From positions 356,062-420,061 of the forward strand of contig CANPUZ010000064.1 of assembly GCA_947579665.1 (NCBI GenBank): a DNA stretch of 64,000 nucleotides. The letters run 5' to 3'. The translations under genes and the position numbers were made by a program. Shown piece after piece: positions 25,400 to 40,100 of the stretch. Each line of letters starts with the position of its first letter. The first letter of the stretch is position 1. Origin of the DNA: Sympetrum striolatum (lineage: Eukaryota; Arthropoda; Insecta; Odonata; Libellulidae). The notes under the pieces were generated by a model, which had not been told where the DNA came from, did not search any database, and saw nothing but the letters and a program-made list of their open reading frames with translations.

Positions 25400-27790
25400 A
25401 ATTAGACAGAAAAGAAAATAATCTCATTCAATATCAAAATTCAATAAAAATGACGAATTACAACAATCGAATCTAACTTTAATCTCTATGATTATTATAA
25501 GATACTTATTTATCATAATATTTACGATTTATCCCGTCCCTTCTCATTTTGAATCCTTACAGCATCCCTTAAAAATCCTTCGTTACCTCAGGGAATGATC
25601 TGAATAAGGGCAAAGAAGAGGAAATTAGACAGAAAAGAAAATAATCTCATTCAATATCAAAATTCAATTAAAATGACGAATTACAACAATCGAATCTAAC
25701 TTTAATCTATATGATTATTATAAGATACTTATTTATCATAATATTTACGATTAATCCGGTCCCTCCTCTCTTAGAATCCTTACAGCATCCCTTAAAATTC
25801 CTTCGCTACCCCTGGGAATGATCTGAATAAGGGCAAAGAAGAGGAAATTAGACAGAAAAGAAAATAATCTCATTCAATATCAAAATTCAATTAAAATGAC
25901 CAATTACAACAATCGAATCTAACTTTAATCTATATGATTATTATAAGATACTTATTTATCATAATATTGACGATTTATCCGGTCCCTTCTCTCTTAGAAT
26001 CCTTACAGCATTCCTTAGAAATCCTTCGTTACCTCAGGGAATGATCTGAATAAGGGCAAAGAAGAGGAAATTAGACAGAAAAGAAAATAATCTCATTCAT
26101 TATCAAAATTCAATAAAAATGACGAATTACAACAATCGAATCTAACTTTAATCTACATGATTATTATAAGATACTTATTTATCATAATATTTACGATTTA
26201 TCCGGTCCCTTCTCTCTTAGAATCCTTACAGCATTCCTTAGAAATCCTTCGTTACCTCAGGGAATGATCTGAATAAGGGCAAAGAAGAGGAAATTAGACA
26301 GAAAAGAAAATAATCTCATTCAATATCAAAATTCAATTAAAATGACGAATTACAACAATCGAATCTAACTGTAATCTATATGATTATTATAAGATACTTA
26401 TTAAGCATAATATTAACGATTTATCCGGTCCCTTCTCTCTTAGAATCCTTACAGCATCCCTTAGAAATCCTTCGTTACCTCAGGGAATGATCTGAATAAG
26501 GGCAAAGATGAGGAAATTAGACAGAAAAGAAAATAATCTCATTCGTTATCAAAATTCAATAAAAATGACGAATTATAACAATCGAATCTAACTTTAATCT
26601 ATATGATTATTATAAGATACTTATATATTATAATATTTACGATTTATCCGGTCCCTTCTCTCTTAGAATCCTTACAGCATCCCTTAAAATTCCTTCGTTA
26701 CCTCAGGGAATGATCTGAATAAGGGCAAAGAAGAGGAAATTAGACAGAAAAGAAATAATCTCATTCAATATCGAAATTCAATAAAAATGACGAATTACAA
26801 CAATCGAATCTAACTTTAATCTATATGATTATTATAAGATACTTATTTATCATAATATTTACGATTTATCCGGTCCCTTCTCTCTTAGAATCCTTACAGC
26901 ATCCCTTAGAAATCCTTTGTTACCTCAGGGAATGATCTGAATAAGGTCAAAGAAGAGGAAATTAGACAGAAAAGAAAATAATCTCATTCAAAATAAAAAT
27001 TCAATTAAAATGACGAAGTACATCAATCGAATCTAACTTTAATCTTTATGATTATTATAAGATACTTATTTATAGAAAAATTTACGATTTATCCGGTCCC
27101 TTCTCTGTTAGAATCCTTACAGCATCCTTTAAAATTCCTTCGTTACCTCAGTGAATGATCTAAACAAGGGCAAAGAAGGGGAAATTAGACAGAAAAGAAA
27201 ATAATCTCATTCAATATCAAAATTAAATAAGAATGACGAATTACAACAATCTAATCTAACTTTAATCTATATGATTATTATAAGATACTTATTTATCATA
27301 ATATTGACGATTTATCCGGTCCCTTCTCTCTAAGAATCCTTACAGCATCCCTTAGAAATCCTTCGTTACCTCAGGGAATGATCTAAATAAGGGAAAAGAA
27401 GAGGAAATTAGACAGAAAAGAAAATAATCTCATTCAATATCAAAATTAATTTATAATGACGAATTACAACAATCGAATCTGACTTTAATCTATATGATTA
27501 TTATAAGATACTTATTTATCATAATATTTACGATTTATCCGGTCCCTTCTCTCTTACAATCCATACAGCATCCCTTAGAAATCCTTCGTTACCTCAGGGA
27601 ATGATCTGAATAAGGGCAAAGAAGAGGAAATTAGACAGAAAAGAAAATAATCTCATTCAATATCAAAATTCAATTAAAATGACGAATTACAACAATCGAA
27701 TCTAACTTTAATCTGTATGATTAATATAAGATACTTGTTTATCATAATATTTACGATTTATCCGGTCCCTTCTCTCTTAGAATCCTTACA
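25400..27790. repeat. Higher-order repeat B, copy 1
   Basis: This is the first copy of an 11-12-monomer unit. Markers are CCGTCCCTTCTCATTTT (25545), CTACCCCTGGGAATG (25811 on), TCTACATG (near 26,153), TAACTGTAATC with TTAAGCATAATATTAACG (26403), CATTCGTTATC, TATATTATAATA, TTATAGAAAAATTTACG with TCTCTGTTAG (27071), CAGTGAATGATCTAAAC and AAATTAAATAAGAATG. Relative to copy 2 the step is 2,452 bp (11 monomers) up to about 26,050 and 2,675 bp (12 monomers) after that, so copy 2 has one extra monomer at that point. Confidence 0.85.
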
Positions 27791-27851
27791 GCATCCCATA
27801 GAAATCCTTCGTTACCTCATGGAATGATCTGAATAAGGGCAAAGAAGAGGA

Positions 27852-30465
27852 AATTAGACAGAAAAGAAAATAATCTCATTCAATATCAAAATTCAATAAA
27901 AATGACGAATTACAACAATCGAATCTAACTTTAATCTCTATGATTATTATAAGATACTTATTTATCATAATATTTACGATTTATCCCGTCCCTTCTCATT
28001 TTGAATCCTTACAGCATCCCTTAAAAATCCTTCGTTACCTCAGGGAATGATCTGAATAAGGGCAAAGAAGAGGAAATTATACAGAAAAGAAAATAATCTC
28101 ATTCAATATCAAACTTCAATTAAAATGACGAATTACAACAATCGAATCTAACTTTAATCTATATGATTATTATAAGATACTTGTTTATCATAATATTTAC
28201 GATTAATCCGGTCCCTCCTCTCTTAGAATCCTTACAGCATCCCTTAAAATTCCTTCGCTACCCCTGGGAATGATCTGAATAAGGGCAAAGAAGAGGAAAT
28301 TAGACAGAAAAGAAAATAATCTCATTCAATATCAAAATTCAATTAAAATGACCAATTACAACAATCGAATCTAACTTTAATCTATATGATTATTATAAGA
28401 TACTTATTTATCATAATATTGACGATTTATCCGGTCCCTTCTCTCTTAGAATCCTTACAGCATCCCCTAGAAATCCTTCGTTACCTCAGGGAATGATCTG
28501 AATAAGGGCAAAGAAGAAAAAATTAGACAGAAAAGAAAATAATCTCATTCAATATCAAAATTCAATAAAAATGACGAATTACAACAATCGAATATAACTT
28601 TAATCTATATGATTATTATAAGATACTTATTTATCATAATATTTACGATTTATCCGGTCCCTTCTCTCTTAGAATCCTTACAGCATCCCTTAAAATTCCT
28701 TCGTTACCTCAGGGAATGATCTGAATAAAGGCAAAGAAGAGGAAATTAGACAGAAAAGAAAATAATCTCATTCATTATCAAAATTCAATAAAAATGACGA
28801 ATTACAACAATCGAATCTAACTTTAATCTACATGATTATTATAAGATACTTATTTATCATAATATTTACGATTTATCCGGTCCCTTCTCTCTTAGAATCC
28901 TTACAGCATTCCTTAGAAATCCTTCGTTACCTCAGGGAATGATCTGAATAAGGGCAAAGAAGAGGAAATTAGACAGAAAAGAAAATAATCTCATTCAATA
29001 TCAAAATTCAATTAAAATGACGAATTACAACAATCGAATCTAACTGTAATCTATATGATTATTATAAGATACTTATTAAGCATAATATTAACGATTTATC
29101 CGGTCCCTTCTCTCTTAGAATCCTTACAGCATCCCTTAGAAATCCTTCGTTACCTCAGGGAATGATCTGAATAAGGGCAAAGATGAGGAAATTAGACAGA
29201 AAAGAAAATAATCTCATTCGTTATCAAAATTCAATAAAAATGACGAATTATAACAATCGAATCTAACTTTAATCTATATGATTATTATAAGATACTTATA
29301 TATTATAATATTTACGATTTATCCGGTCCCTTCTCTCTTAGAATCCTTACAGCATCCCTTAAAATTCCTTCGTTACCTCAGGGAATGATCTGAATAAGGG
29401 CAAAGAAGAGGAAATTAGACAGAAAAGAAATAATCTCATTCAATATCGAAATTCAATAAAAATGACGAATTACAACAATCGAATCTAACTTTAATCTATA
29501 TGATTATTATAAGATACTTATTTATCATAATATTTACGATTTATCCGGTCCCTTCTCACTTAGAATCCTTACAGCATCCCTTAGAAATCCTTTGTTACCT
29601 CAGGGAATGATCTGAATAAGGTCAAAGAAGAGGAAATTAGACAGAAAAGAAAATAATCTCATTCAAAATAAAAATTCAATTAAAATGACGAAGTACAACA
29701 ATCGAATCTAACTTTAATCTTTATGATTATTATAAGATACTTATTTATAGAAAAATTTACGATTTATCCGGTCCCTTCTCTGTTAGAATCCTTACAGCAT
29801 CCTTTAAAATTCCTTCGTTACCTCAGTGAATGATCTAAACAAGGGCAAAGAAGGGGAAATTAGACAGAAAAGAAAATAATCTCATTCAATATCAAAATTA
29901 AATAAGAATGACGAATTACAACAATCTAATCTAACTTTAATCTATATGATTATTATAAGATACTTTTTTATCATAATATTGACGATTTATCCGGTCCCTT
30001 CTCTCTAAGAATCCTTACAGCATCCCTTAGAAATCCTTCGTTACCTCAGGGAATGATCTAAATAAGGGCAAAGAAGAGGAAATTAGACAGAAAAGAAAAT
30101 AATCTCATTCAATATCAAAATTAATTTATAATGACGAATTACAACAATCGAATCTGACTTTAATCTATATGATTATTATAAGATACTTATTTATCATAAT
30201 ATTTACGATTTATCCGGTCCCTTCTCTCTTACAATCCATACAGCATCCCTTAGAAATCCTTCGTTACCTCAGGGAATGATCTGAATAAGGGCAAAGAAGA
30301 GGAAATTAGACAGAAAAGAAAATAATCTCATTCAATATCAAAATTCAATTAAAATGACGAATTACAACAATCGAATCTAACTTTAATCTGTATGATTAAT
30401 ATAAGATACTTGTTTATCATAATATTTACGATTTATCCGGTCCCTTCTCTCTTAGAATCCTTACA
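27852..30465. repeat. Higher-order repeat B, copy 2
   Basis: This is the second copy, with CATTTT at 27997, AAGCAT at 29078 and TATAGAAAAA at 29746. An extra monomer lies at about 28,500-28,760 (CAATAAAAATG, AATATAACTTT, CTGAATAAAGG). The ends of the two copies part at about 27,790/30,465, where copy 1 reads CCCATAG/CTCATGG and copy 2 reads CCCTTAG/CTCAGGG. Confidence 0.85.
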
Positions 30466-32997
30466 GCATCCCTTAGAAATCCTTCGTTACCTCAGGGAAT
30501 GGTCTAAATAAGGGCAAAGAAGAGGAAATTAGACAGAAAAGAAAATAATCTCATTCAATATCAAAATTCAACATAAATGACGAATTACAACAATCGAATC
30601 TAACATTAATCTATATTATTATTATAAGATACTTATTTATCATTATATTTACGATTTATCCGGTCCCTTCTCTCTTAGAATCCTTACAGCTTCCCTTAGA
30701 AATCCTTCGTTACCTCAGGGAATGATCTGAATAAGGGAGGGAAGAGGAAATTAGACAGAAAAGAAAATAATCTCATTCAATATAAAATTCAATTAAAATG
30801 ACGAATTACAACAACCGAATCTAACTTTAATCTGTATGATTATTAAAAGATACTTATTTATCATAATATTTACGATTTATGCGGTCCATTCTCTTTTGGA
30901 ATCCTTACAGCATCCCTTAGAAATCCTTCGTTACCTCAGGGAATAATCTGAATAAGGGCAAAGAAGAGGAAATTAGACCGAAAAGAAAATAATCTCATTC
31001 AATATCAAAATTCAATTAAAATGACGAATTACAACAATCGAATCTAACTTTAATCTATATGATTATTATAAGATACTTATTTATCATAATATTTACGATT
31101 TATCCGGTCCCTTCTCTCTTAGAATCCTTACAGCATCCCTTAAAATTCCTTCGCTACCCCAGGGAATGATCTGAATAAGGGCAAAGAAGAGGAAATTAGA
31201 CAGAAAAGAAAATAATCTCATTCAATATCAAAATTCAATTAAAATGACCAATTACAACAATCGAATCTAACTTTAATCTATATGATTATTATAAGATACT
31301 TATTTATCATAATATTGACGATTTATCCGGTCCCTTCTCTCTTAGAATCCTTACAGCATCCCTTAGAAATCCTTCGTTACCTCATGGAATGATCTAAATA
31401 TGGGCAAAGAAGAGGAAATTAGACAGAAAAGATAATAATCTCATTCAATATCAAAATTCAATTAAAATGACGAATTACAACAATCGAATCTAACTTTTAT
31501 CTGTATGATTATTAAAAGATACTTATTTATCATAATATTTACGATTAATCCGGTCCCTTCTCTCTTAGAATCCTTACAGCATCCCTTAGAAATCCTTCGT
31601 TACCTCAGGGAATGATCTTATTAAGGGCAAAGAAGAGGAAATTAGACAGAAAAGAAAATAATCTCATATATATCAAAATTCAATAAAAATGACGAATTAC
31701 AACAATCGAATCTAACTTTAATCTATATGATTATTATAAGATACCTATTTATCATAATATTTACGATTTATCCGTTCCATTCTCTCTTAGAATCCTTACA
31801 GCATCCCTTAGAAATCCTTCGGTACCTCAGGGAATGATCTAAATAAGGGCAAAGAAGAGGAAATTAGACAGAAAAGAAAATAATCTCATTCAATATCAAA
31901 ATTCAATTATAATGACGAATTACAACAATCGAATCTAACTTTAATCTGTATGATTATTAAAAGATACTTATTTATTATAATATTTACGATTAATCCGGTC
32001 CCTTCTCTCTTAGAATCCTTACAGCATCCCTTAGAAATCCTTCGTTACCTCAGGGAATGATCTAAATAAGGGCAAAGAAGATGAAATTAGACAGAAAAGA
32101 AAATAATCTCATATATATCAAAATTCAATAAAAATGACGAATTACAACAATCGAATCTAACTTTAATCTGTATGATTATTATAAGATACTTATTTATCAT
32201 AATATTTACGATTTATCCGGTCCCTTCTCTCTTAGAATCCTTACAGCATCCCCTAGAAATCCTTCGTTACCTCAGGGAATGATCTGAATAAGGGCAAAGA
32301 AGAGGAAATTAGACAGAAAAGAAAATAATCTCATTCAATATCAAAATTCAATAAAAATGACGAATTACAACAATCGAATATAACTTTAATCTATATGATT
32401 ATTATAAGATACTTATTTATCATAATATTTACGATTTATCCGGTCCCTTCTCTCTTTGAATCCTTACAGCATCCATTAGAAATCCTTCGTTACCTCAGGG
32501 AATGATCTGAATAAGGGCAAAGAAGAGGAAATTAGACAGAAAAGAAAATAATCTCATTCAATAACAAAATTCAATATAAATGACGAATTACAACAATCGA
32601 ATCTAACTTTAATCTATATGATTATTATAAGATACTTATATATCATAATATTTACGATTTATCCGGTCCCTTCTCTCTTAGAATCCTTACAGCATCCCTT
32701 AGAAATCCTTCGTTACCTCAGGGAATGATCTGAATAAGGGCAAAGAAGAGGAAATTAGACAGAAAAGAAAATAATCTCATTCAATAACAAAATTCAATAT
32801 AAATGACGAATTACAACAATCGAATCTAACTTTAATCTATATGATTATTATAAGATACTTATTTATCATAATATTTACGATTTATCCGGTCCCTTCTCTC
32901 TTAGAATCCTTACAGCATCCCTTAAAATTCCTTCGTTACCTCAGGGAATGATCTGAATAAAGGCAAAGAAGAGGAAATTAGACAGAAAAGAAAATAA
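30465..32997. repeat. Mixed satellite monomers between repeat B copies
   Basis: About eleven monomers separate repeat B copies 2 and 3. They mix types from the left superblocks (GCGGTCCATTCTCTTTTGG at 30881, CTACCCCAGG, AATATTGACG) with right-domain types (AATATAACTTT, CAATATAAATGAC). One monomer has AAGGGAGGGAAGAGG near 30,735. The last CTGTATG variants of the window lie here, at about 31,501, 31,947 and 32,169. Confidence 0.75.
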
Positions 32998-34152
32998 TCT
33001 CATTCAATATCAAAATTCAATAAAAATGACGAATTACAACAATCGAATCTAACTTTAATCTACATGATTATTATAAGATACTTATTTATCATAATATTTA
33101 CGATTTATCCGGTCCCTTCTCTCTTAGAATCCTTACAGCATTCCTTAGAAATCCTTCGTTACCTCAGGGAATGATCTGAATAAGGGCAAAGAAGAAGAAA
33201 TTAGACAGAAAAGAAAATAATCTCATTCAATATCAAAATTCAATTAAAATGACGAATTACAACAATCGAATCTAACTGTAATCTATATGATTATTATAAG
33301 ATACTTATTAAGCATAATATTAACGATTTATCCGGTCCCTTCTCTCTTAGAATCCTTACAGCATCCCTTAGAAATCCTTCGTTACCTCAGGGAATGATCT
33401 GAATAAGGGCAAAGATGAGGAAATTAGACAGAAAAGAAAATAATCTCATTCGTTATCAAAATTCAATAAAAATGACGAATTATAACAATCGAATCTAACT
33501 TTAATCTATATGATTATTATAAGATACTTATATATTATAATATTTACGATTTATCCGGTCCCTTCTCTCTTAGAATCCTTACAGCATCCCTTAAAATTCC
33601 TTCGTTACCTCAGGGAATGATCTGAATAAGGGCAAAGAAGAGGAAATTAGACATAAAAGAAATAATCTCATTCAATATCGAAATTCAATAAAAATGACGA
33701 ATTACAACAATCGAATCTAACTTTAATCTATATGATTATTATAAGATACTTATTTATCATAATATTTACGATTTATCCGGTCCCTTCTCTCTTAGAATCC
33801 TTACAGCATCCCTTAGAAATCCTTTGTTACCTCAGGGAATGATCTGAATAAGGTCAAAGAAGAGGAAATTAGACAGAAAAGAAAATAATCTCATTCAAAA
33901 TAAAAATTCAATTAAAATGACGAAGTACAACAATCGAATCTAACTTTAATCTTTATGATTATTATAAGATACTTATTTATAGAAAAATTTACGATTTATC
34001 CGGTCCCTTCTCTGTTAGAATCCTTACAGCATCCTTTAAAATTCCTTCGTTACCTCAGTGAATGATCTAAACAAGGGCAAAGAAGGGGAAATTAGACAGA
34101 AAAGAAAATAATCTCATTCAATATCAAAATTCAATAAGAATGAAGAATTACA
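32997..34152. repeat. Higher-order repeat B, partial copy 3
   Basis: This matches 28,765-29,920 at an offset of 4,232 bp (19 monomers): AAGCAT 29078/33310 and TATAGAAAAA 29746/33978. It ends where CAATAAGAATGAAGAATT and GATTCTTATT appear. A shorter fourth piece, about two monomers with TAACTGTAATC and TTAAGCATAATATTAACG (AAGCAT at 36878), lies 3,568 bp (16 monomers) further on. Confidence 0.8.
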
Positions 34153-37100
34153 ACAATCTAATCTAACTATAATCTATATGATTATTATAAGATTCTTATT
34201 TATCATAATATTTACGATTTATCCGGTCCCTTCTCTCTTAGAATCCTTATAGCATCCCTTAGAAATCCTTCGTTACCTGAGCGAATGATCTGAATAAGGG
34301 CAAAGAAGAGGAAATTAGACAGAAAAGAAAATAATCTCTTTCAATATCAAAATTCAATTAAAATGACGAATTACAACAATCGAATCTAACTTTAATCTAT
34401 ATGATTATTATAAGATACTTATTTATCATAATATTTACGATTTATCCGGTCCCTTCTCCCTTATAATCCTTACAGCATCCTTAAAAATTCCTTCGTTAAC
34501 TCAGGGAATGATCTGAATAAGGGCAAAGAAGAAGAAATTAGACAGAAAAGAAAATAATCTCATTCAATATCAAAATTCAATATAAATGACGAATTACAAC
34601 AATCGAATCTAACTTTAATCTATATGATTATTATAAGATACTTATTTATCATAATATTTACGATTCATCCGGTCCCTTCTCTCTTAGAATCCTAACAGCA
34701 TCCGTTAAAATTCCTTCGTTACCCCAGGGAATGATCTGAATAAGGGCAAAGAAGAGGAAATTAGACAGAAAAGAAAATAATCTCATTCAATATCAAAATT
34801 CAATTAAAATGACGAATTACAACAATCGAATCTAACTTTAATCTATATGATTATTATAAGATACTTATTTATCATAATATTTACGATTCATCCGGTCCCT
34901 TCTCTCTTACAATCCTTACAGCATCCCTTAAAATTCCTTCGTTACCCCAGGGAATGATCTGAATAAAGGCAAAGAAAGGGATATTAGACAGAAAAGAAAA
35001 TAATCTCATTCATTATCAAAATTCAATAAAAATGACGAATTACAACAATCGAATCTAACTTTAATCTATATGATTATTTTAAGATACTTATTTATCATAA
35101 TATTTACGATTTTTACGGTCCCTTCTCTCTTAGAATCCTTACAGCATCCCTTAAAAATCCTTCGTTTTCCTCAGGGAATGATCTGAATAAGGGCAAAGAT
35201 GAGGAAATTAGACAGAAAAGAAAATAATCTCATTCATTATCAAAATTCAATAAAAATGACGAATTACAACAATCGAATCTAACTTTAATCTATATGATTA
35301 TTATAAGATACTTATTTATCATAATATTTACGATTTATCCGGTCCCTTCTCTCTTAGAATCCTTACAGCATCCCTTAGAAATCCTTCGTTACCTCAGGGA
35401 ATGATCTGAATAAGGGCAAAGAAGAGGAAATTAGACAGAAAAGAAAATAATCTCATTCAATATCAAAATTCAATATAAATGACGAATTACAACAATCGAA
35501 TCTAACTTTAATCTATATGATTATTATTAGATACTTATTTATCATAATATTTACGATTTATCCGGTCCCTTCTCTCTTAGAATCCTTACAGCATCCCTTA
35601 AAATTCCTTCGTTACCTCAGGGAATGATCTGAATAAAGGCAAAGAAGAGGAAATTAGACAGAAAAGAAATAATCTCATTCAATATCAAAATTCAATAAAA
35701 ATGACGAATTAGAACAATCGAATCTAACTTTAATCTATATGATTATTATAAGATACTTATTTATTATAATATTTACGATTTAATCCGGTCCCATCTCTCT
35801 TAGAATCCTTACAGCATCCCTTAAAAGTCCTTCGTTACCCCAGGGAATGATCTGAATAAGGGCAAAGAAGAGGAAATTAGACAGAAAAGAAGATAATCTC
35901 ATTCAATATCAAAATTCAATTAAAATGACGAATTACAACAATCGAATCTAACTTTAATCTATATGATTATTATAAGATACTTATTTATCATAATATTTAC
36001 GATTTATCCGGTCCCTTCTCTCTTAGAATCCTTACAGCATCCCTTGGAAATCCTTCGTTACCTCAGGGAATGATCTGAATAAGGGCAAAGAAGAGGAAAT
36101 TAGACAGAAAAGAAAATAATCTCATTCAATATCAAAATTCAATATAAATGACGAATTACAACAATCGAATCTAACTTTAATCTATATGATTATTATAAGA
36201 TACTTATTTATCATAATATTTACGATTTATCCGGTCCCTTCTCGCTTAGAATCCTTACAGCATCCCTTAAAATTCCTTCGTTACCTCAGGGATGGATCTG
36301 AATAAAGGCAAAGAAGAGGAAATTAGACAGAAAAGAAAATAATCTCATTCATTATCAAAATTCAATAAAAATGACGAATTACAACAATCGAATCTAACTT
36401 TAATCTATATGATTATTATAAGATACTTATTTATCATAATATATACGATTTATCCGGTCCCTTCTCTCTTAGAATCCTTACAGCATCCCTTAAAATTCCT
36501 TCGTTACCTCAGGGAATGATCTGAATAAAGGCAAAGAAGAGGAAATTAGACAGAAAAGAAAATAATCTCATTCATTATCAAAATTCAATAAAAATGACGA
36601 ATTACAACAATCGAATCTAACCTTAATCTATATGATTATTATAAGATACTTATTTATCATAATATTTACGATTTATCCGGTCCCTTCTCTCTTAGAATCC
36701 TTACAGCATCCCTTAGAAATCCTTCGTTACCTCAGGGAATGATCTGAATAAGGGCAAAGAAGAGGAAATTAGACAGAAAAGAAAATAATCTCATTCAATA
36801 TCAAAATTCAATTAAAATGACGAATTACAACAATCGAATCTAACTGTAATCTATATGATTATTATAAGATACTTATTAAGCATAATATTAACGATTTATC
36901 CGGTCCCTTCTCTCTTAGAATCCTTACAGCATCCCTTAGAAATCCTTCGTTACCTCAGCGAATGATCTGAATAAGGGCAAAGAAGAGGAAATTAGACAGA
37001 AAAGAAAATAATCTCTTTCAATATCAAAATTCAATTAAAATGACGAATTACAACAATCGAATCTAACTTTAATCTATATGATTATTATAAGATACTTATT

Positions 37101-40100
37101 TATCATAATATTTACGATTTATCCGGTCCCTTCTCCCTTATAATCCTTACAGCATCCTTAAAAATTCCTTCGTTAACTCAGGAAATGATCTGAATAAGGG
37201 CAAAGAAGAGGAAATTAGACAGAAAAGAAAATAATCTCATTCAATATCAAAATTCAATATAAATGACGAATTACAACAATCGAATCTAACTTTAATCTAT
37301 ATGATTATTATAAGATACTTATTTATCATAATATTTACGATTCATCCGGTCCCTTCTCTCTTAGAATCCTAACAGCATCCGTTAAAATTCCTTCGTTACC
37401 CCAGGGAATGATCTGAATAAGGGAAAAGAAGAGGAAATTAGACAGAAAAGAAAATAATCTCATTCATTATAAAAATTCAATAAAAATGACGAATTAGAAC
37501 AATCGAATCTAACTTTAATCTATATGATTATTATAAGATACTTATTTATTATAATATTTACGATTTAATCCGGTCCCATCTCTCTTAGAATCCTTACAGC
37601 ATCCTTTAAAAGTCCTTCGTTACCCCAGGGAATGATCTGAATAAGGGCAAAGAAGAGGAAATTAGACAGAAAAGAAAATAATCTCATTCAATATTAAAAT
37701 TCAATTAAAATGACGAATTACAACAATCGAATCTAACTTTAATCTATATGATTATCATAAGATACTTATTTATCATAATATTTACGATTTATCCGGTCCC
37801 TTCTCTCTTAGAATCCTTACAGCATCCCTTAGAAATCCTTCGTTACCTCAGGGAATGATCTTAATAAGGGCAAAGAAGAGGAAATTAGACAGAAAAGAAA
37901 ATAATCTCATTCAATATCAAAATTCAATATAAATGACGAATTACAACAATCGAATCTAACTTTAATCTATATGATTATTATAAGATACTTATTTATCATA
38001 ATATTTACGATTTAATCCGGTCCCTTCTCTCTTAGAATCCTTACAGCATCCCTTAGAAATCCTTCGCTACCTCAGGGAATGATCTTAATTAGGGCAAAGA
38101 AGAGGAAATTAGACAGAAAAGAAAATAATCTGATTCAATTTCAAAATTCAATTAAAATTACGAATTACAACAATCGAATCTAACTTTAATCTATATGATT
38201 ATTATAAGATACTTATTTATCATAATATTTACGATTAATCCGGTCCCTTCTCTCTTAGAATCCTTACAGCATCCCTTAGAAATCCTTCGTTACCCCAGGG
38301 AATGATGTGAATAATGGCAAAGAAGAGGTAATTAGACAGAAAAGAAAATAATCTCATTCAATATCAAAATTCAATTTAAATGACAAATTATACAAATCGA
38401 ATCTAACTTTAATCTATATGATTATTATAAGATACTTATTTATCATAATATTTACGATTTAATCCGGTCCCTTCTCTCTTAGAATCCTTACAGCATCCCT
38501 TAGAAATCCTTCGTTACCTCAGGGAATGATCTTAGTAAGGACAAAGAAGAGGAAATTAGACAGAAAAGAAAATAATCTGATTCAATATCAAAATTAAATT
38601 AAAATGACGAATTACAACAATCGAATCTAACTTTAATTTATATGATTATTATAAGATACTTATTTATCATAATATTTACGATTAATCCGGTCCCTTCTCT
38701 CTTAGAATCCTTACAGCATCCCTTAGAAATCCTTCGTTACCTCAGGGAATGATCTGAATAAGGTCAATGAAGAGGAAATTAGACAGAAAAGAAAATAATC
38801 TCATTCAATATCAAAATTCAATAAAAATGACGAATTACAACAATCGAATCTAACTTTAATCTATATGATTAATATAAGATACTTATTTATCATAATATTT
38901 ACGATTTATCCGATCCCTTCTCTCTTAGAATCCTTACAGCATCCCTTAGAAATCCTTCGTTACCTCAGGGAATGATCTAAATAACGGCAAAGAAGAGGAA
39001 ATTAGACAGAAAAGAAAATAATCTCATTCAATATAAAAATTCAATTAAAATGACGAATTACAACAATCGAATCTAACTTTAATCTATATGATTATTATTA
39101 AATACTTATTTATCATAATATTTACGATTTATCCGGTCCCTTCTCTCTTAGAATCCTTATAGCATCCCTTAAAAATCCTTCGTTACCTCAGGGAATGATC
39201 TAAATAAATGCCTAGAAGAGGAAATTAGACAGAAAAGAAAATAATCTCATTCAATATCAAAATTCAATAAAAATGACGAATTACAACAATCGAATCTAAC
39301 TTTAATCTATATGATTAATATAAGATACTTATTTATCATAATATTTACGATTTATCCGATCCCTACTCTCTTAGAATCCTTACAGCATCCCTTAGAAATC
39401 CTTCGTTACCTCAGGGAATGATCTAAATAAGGGCAAAGAAGAGGAAAATAGACAGAAAAGAAAATAATCTCATTCAATATAAATATTCAATTAAAATGAC
39501 GAATTACAACAATCGAATCTAACTTTAATCTATATGATTATTATTAAATACTTATTTATCATAATATTTACGATTTATCCGGTTCCTTCTCTCTTAGAAT
39601 CCTTATAGCATCCCTTAAAAATCCTTCGTTACCTCAGGGAATGATCTGAATAAGGGCAAAGAAGAGGAAATTAGACAGAAAAGAAAATAATCTCATTCAA
39701 TATAAAAATTCAATTAAAATGACGAATTACAACAATCGAATCTAACTTTAATCTATATGATTATTTTTAAATACTTATTTATCATAATATTTACGATTTA
39801 TCTGGTCCCTTCTCCCTTAGAATCCTTATAGCATCCCTTAAAAATCCTTCGTTACCTCAGGGAATGATCTGAATAAGGGCAAAGAAGAGGAAATTAGACA
39901 GAAAAGAAAATAATCTCATTCAATATCAAAATTCAATAAAAATGACGAATTACAACAATCGAATCTAACTTTAATCTATATGATTAATATAAGATACTTA
40001 TTCATCATAATATTTACGATTTATCCGGTCCCTTCTTTCTTAGAATCCTTACAGCATCCCTTAGAAATACTTCGTTACCTCAGGGAATGATCTGAATAAG

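Larger units (their letters stand above)
12922..25600. repeat. Superblock copy 2 (about 57 monomers)
   Basis: This is the second copy of the series starting at 2,453, lengthened by about ten monomers. Part of the gain is the 7-monomer tandem duplication at 15,841-18,901. It opens with higher-order repeat A, copy 3 (12,922 to about 14,000, matching 447-1500 and 2453-3506) and closes with the CCGTCCCTTCTCATTTT variant at about 25,545. Near 14,460-14,660 it has one monomer that copy 1 lacks at about 3,970. Near 24,370-24,470 it lacks one that copy 1 has at about 11,400-11,620. It could also be read as two or three smaller duplications that happen to lie in the same order, but the unbroken marker order favours one block. 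Confidence 0.8.
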
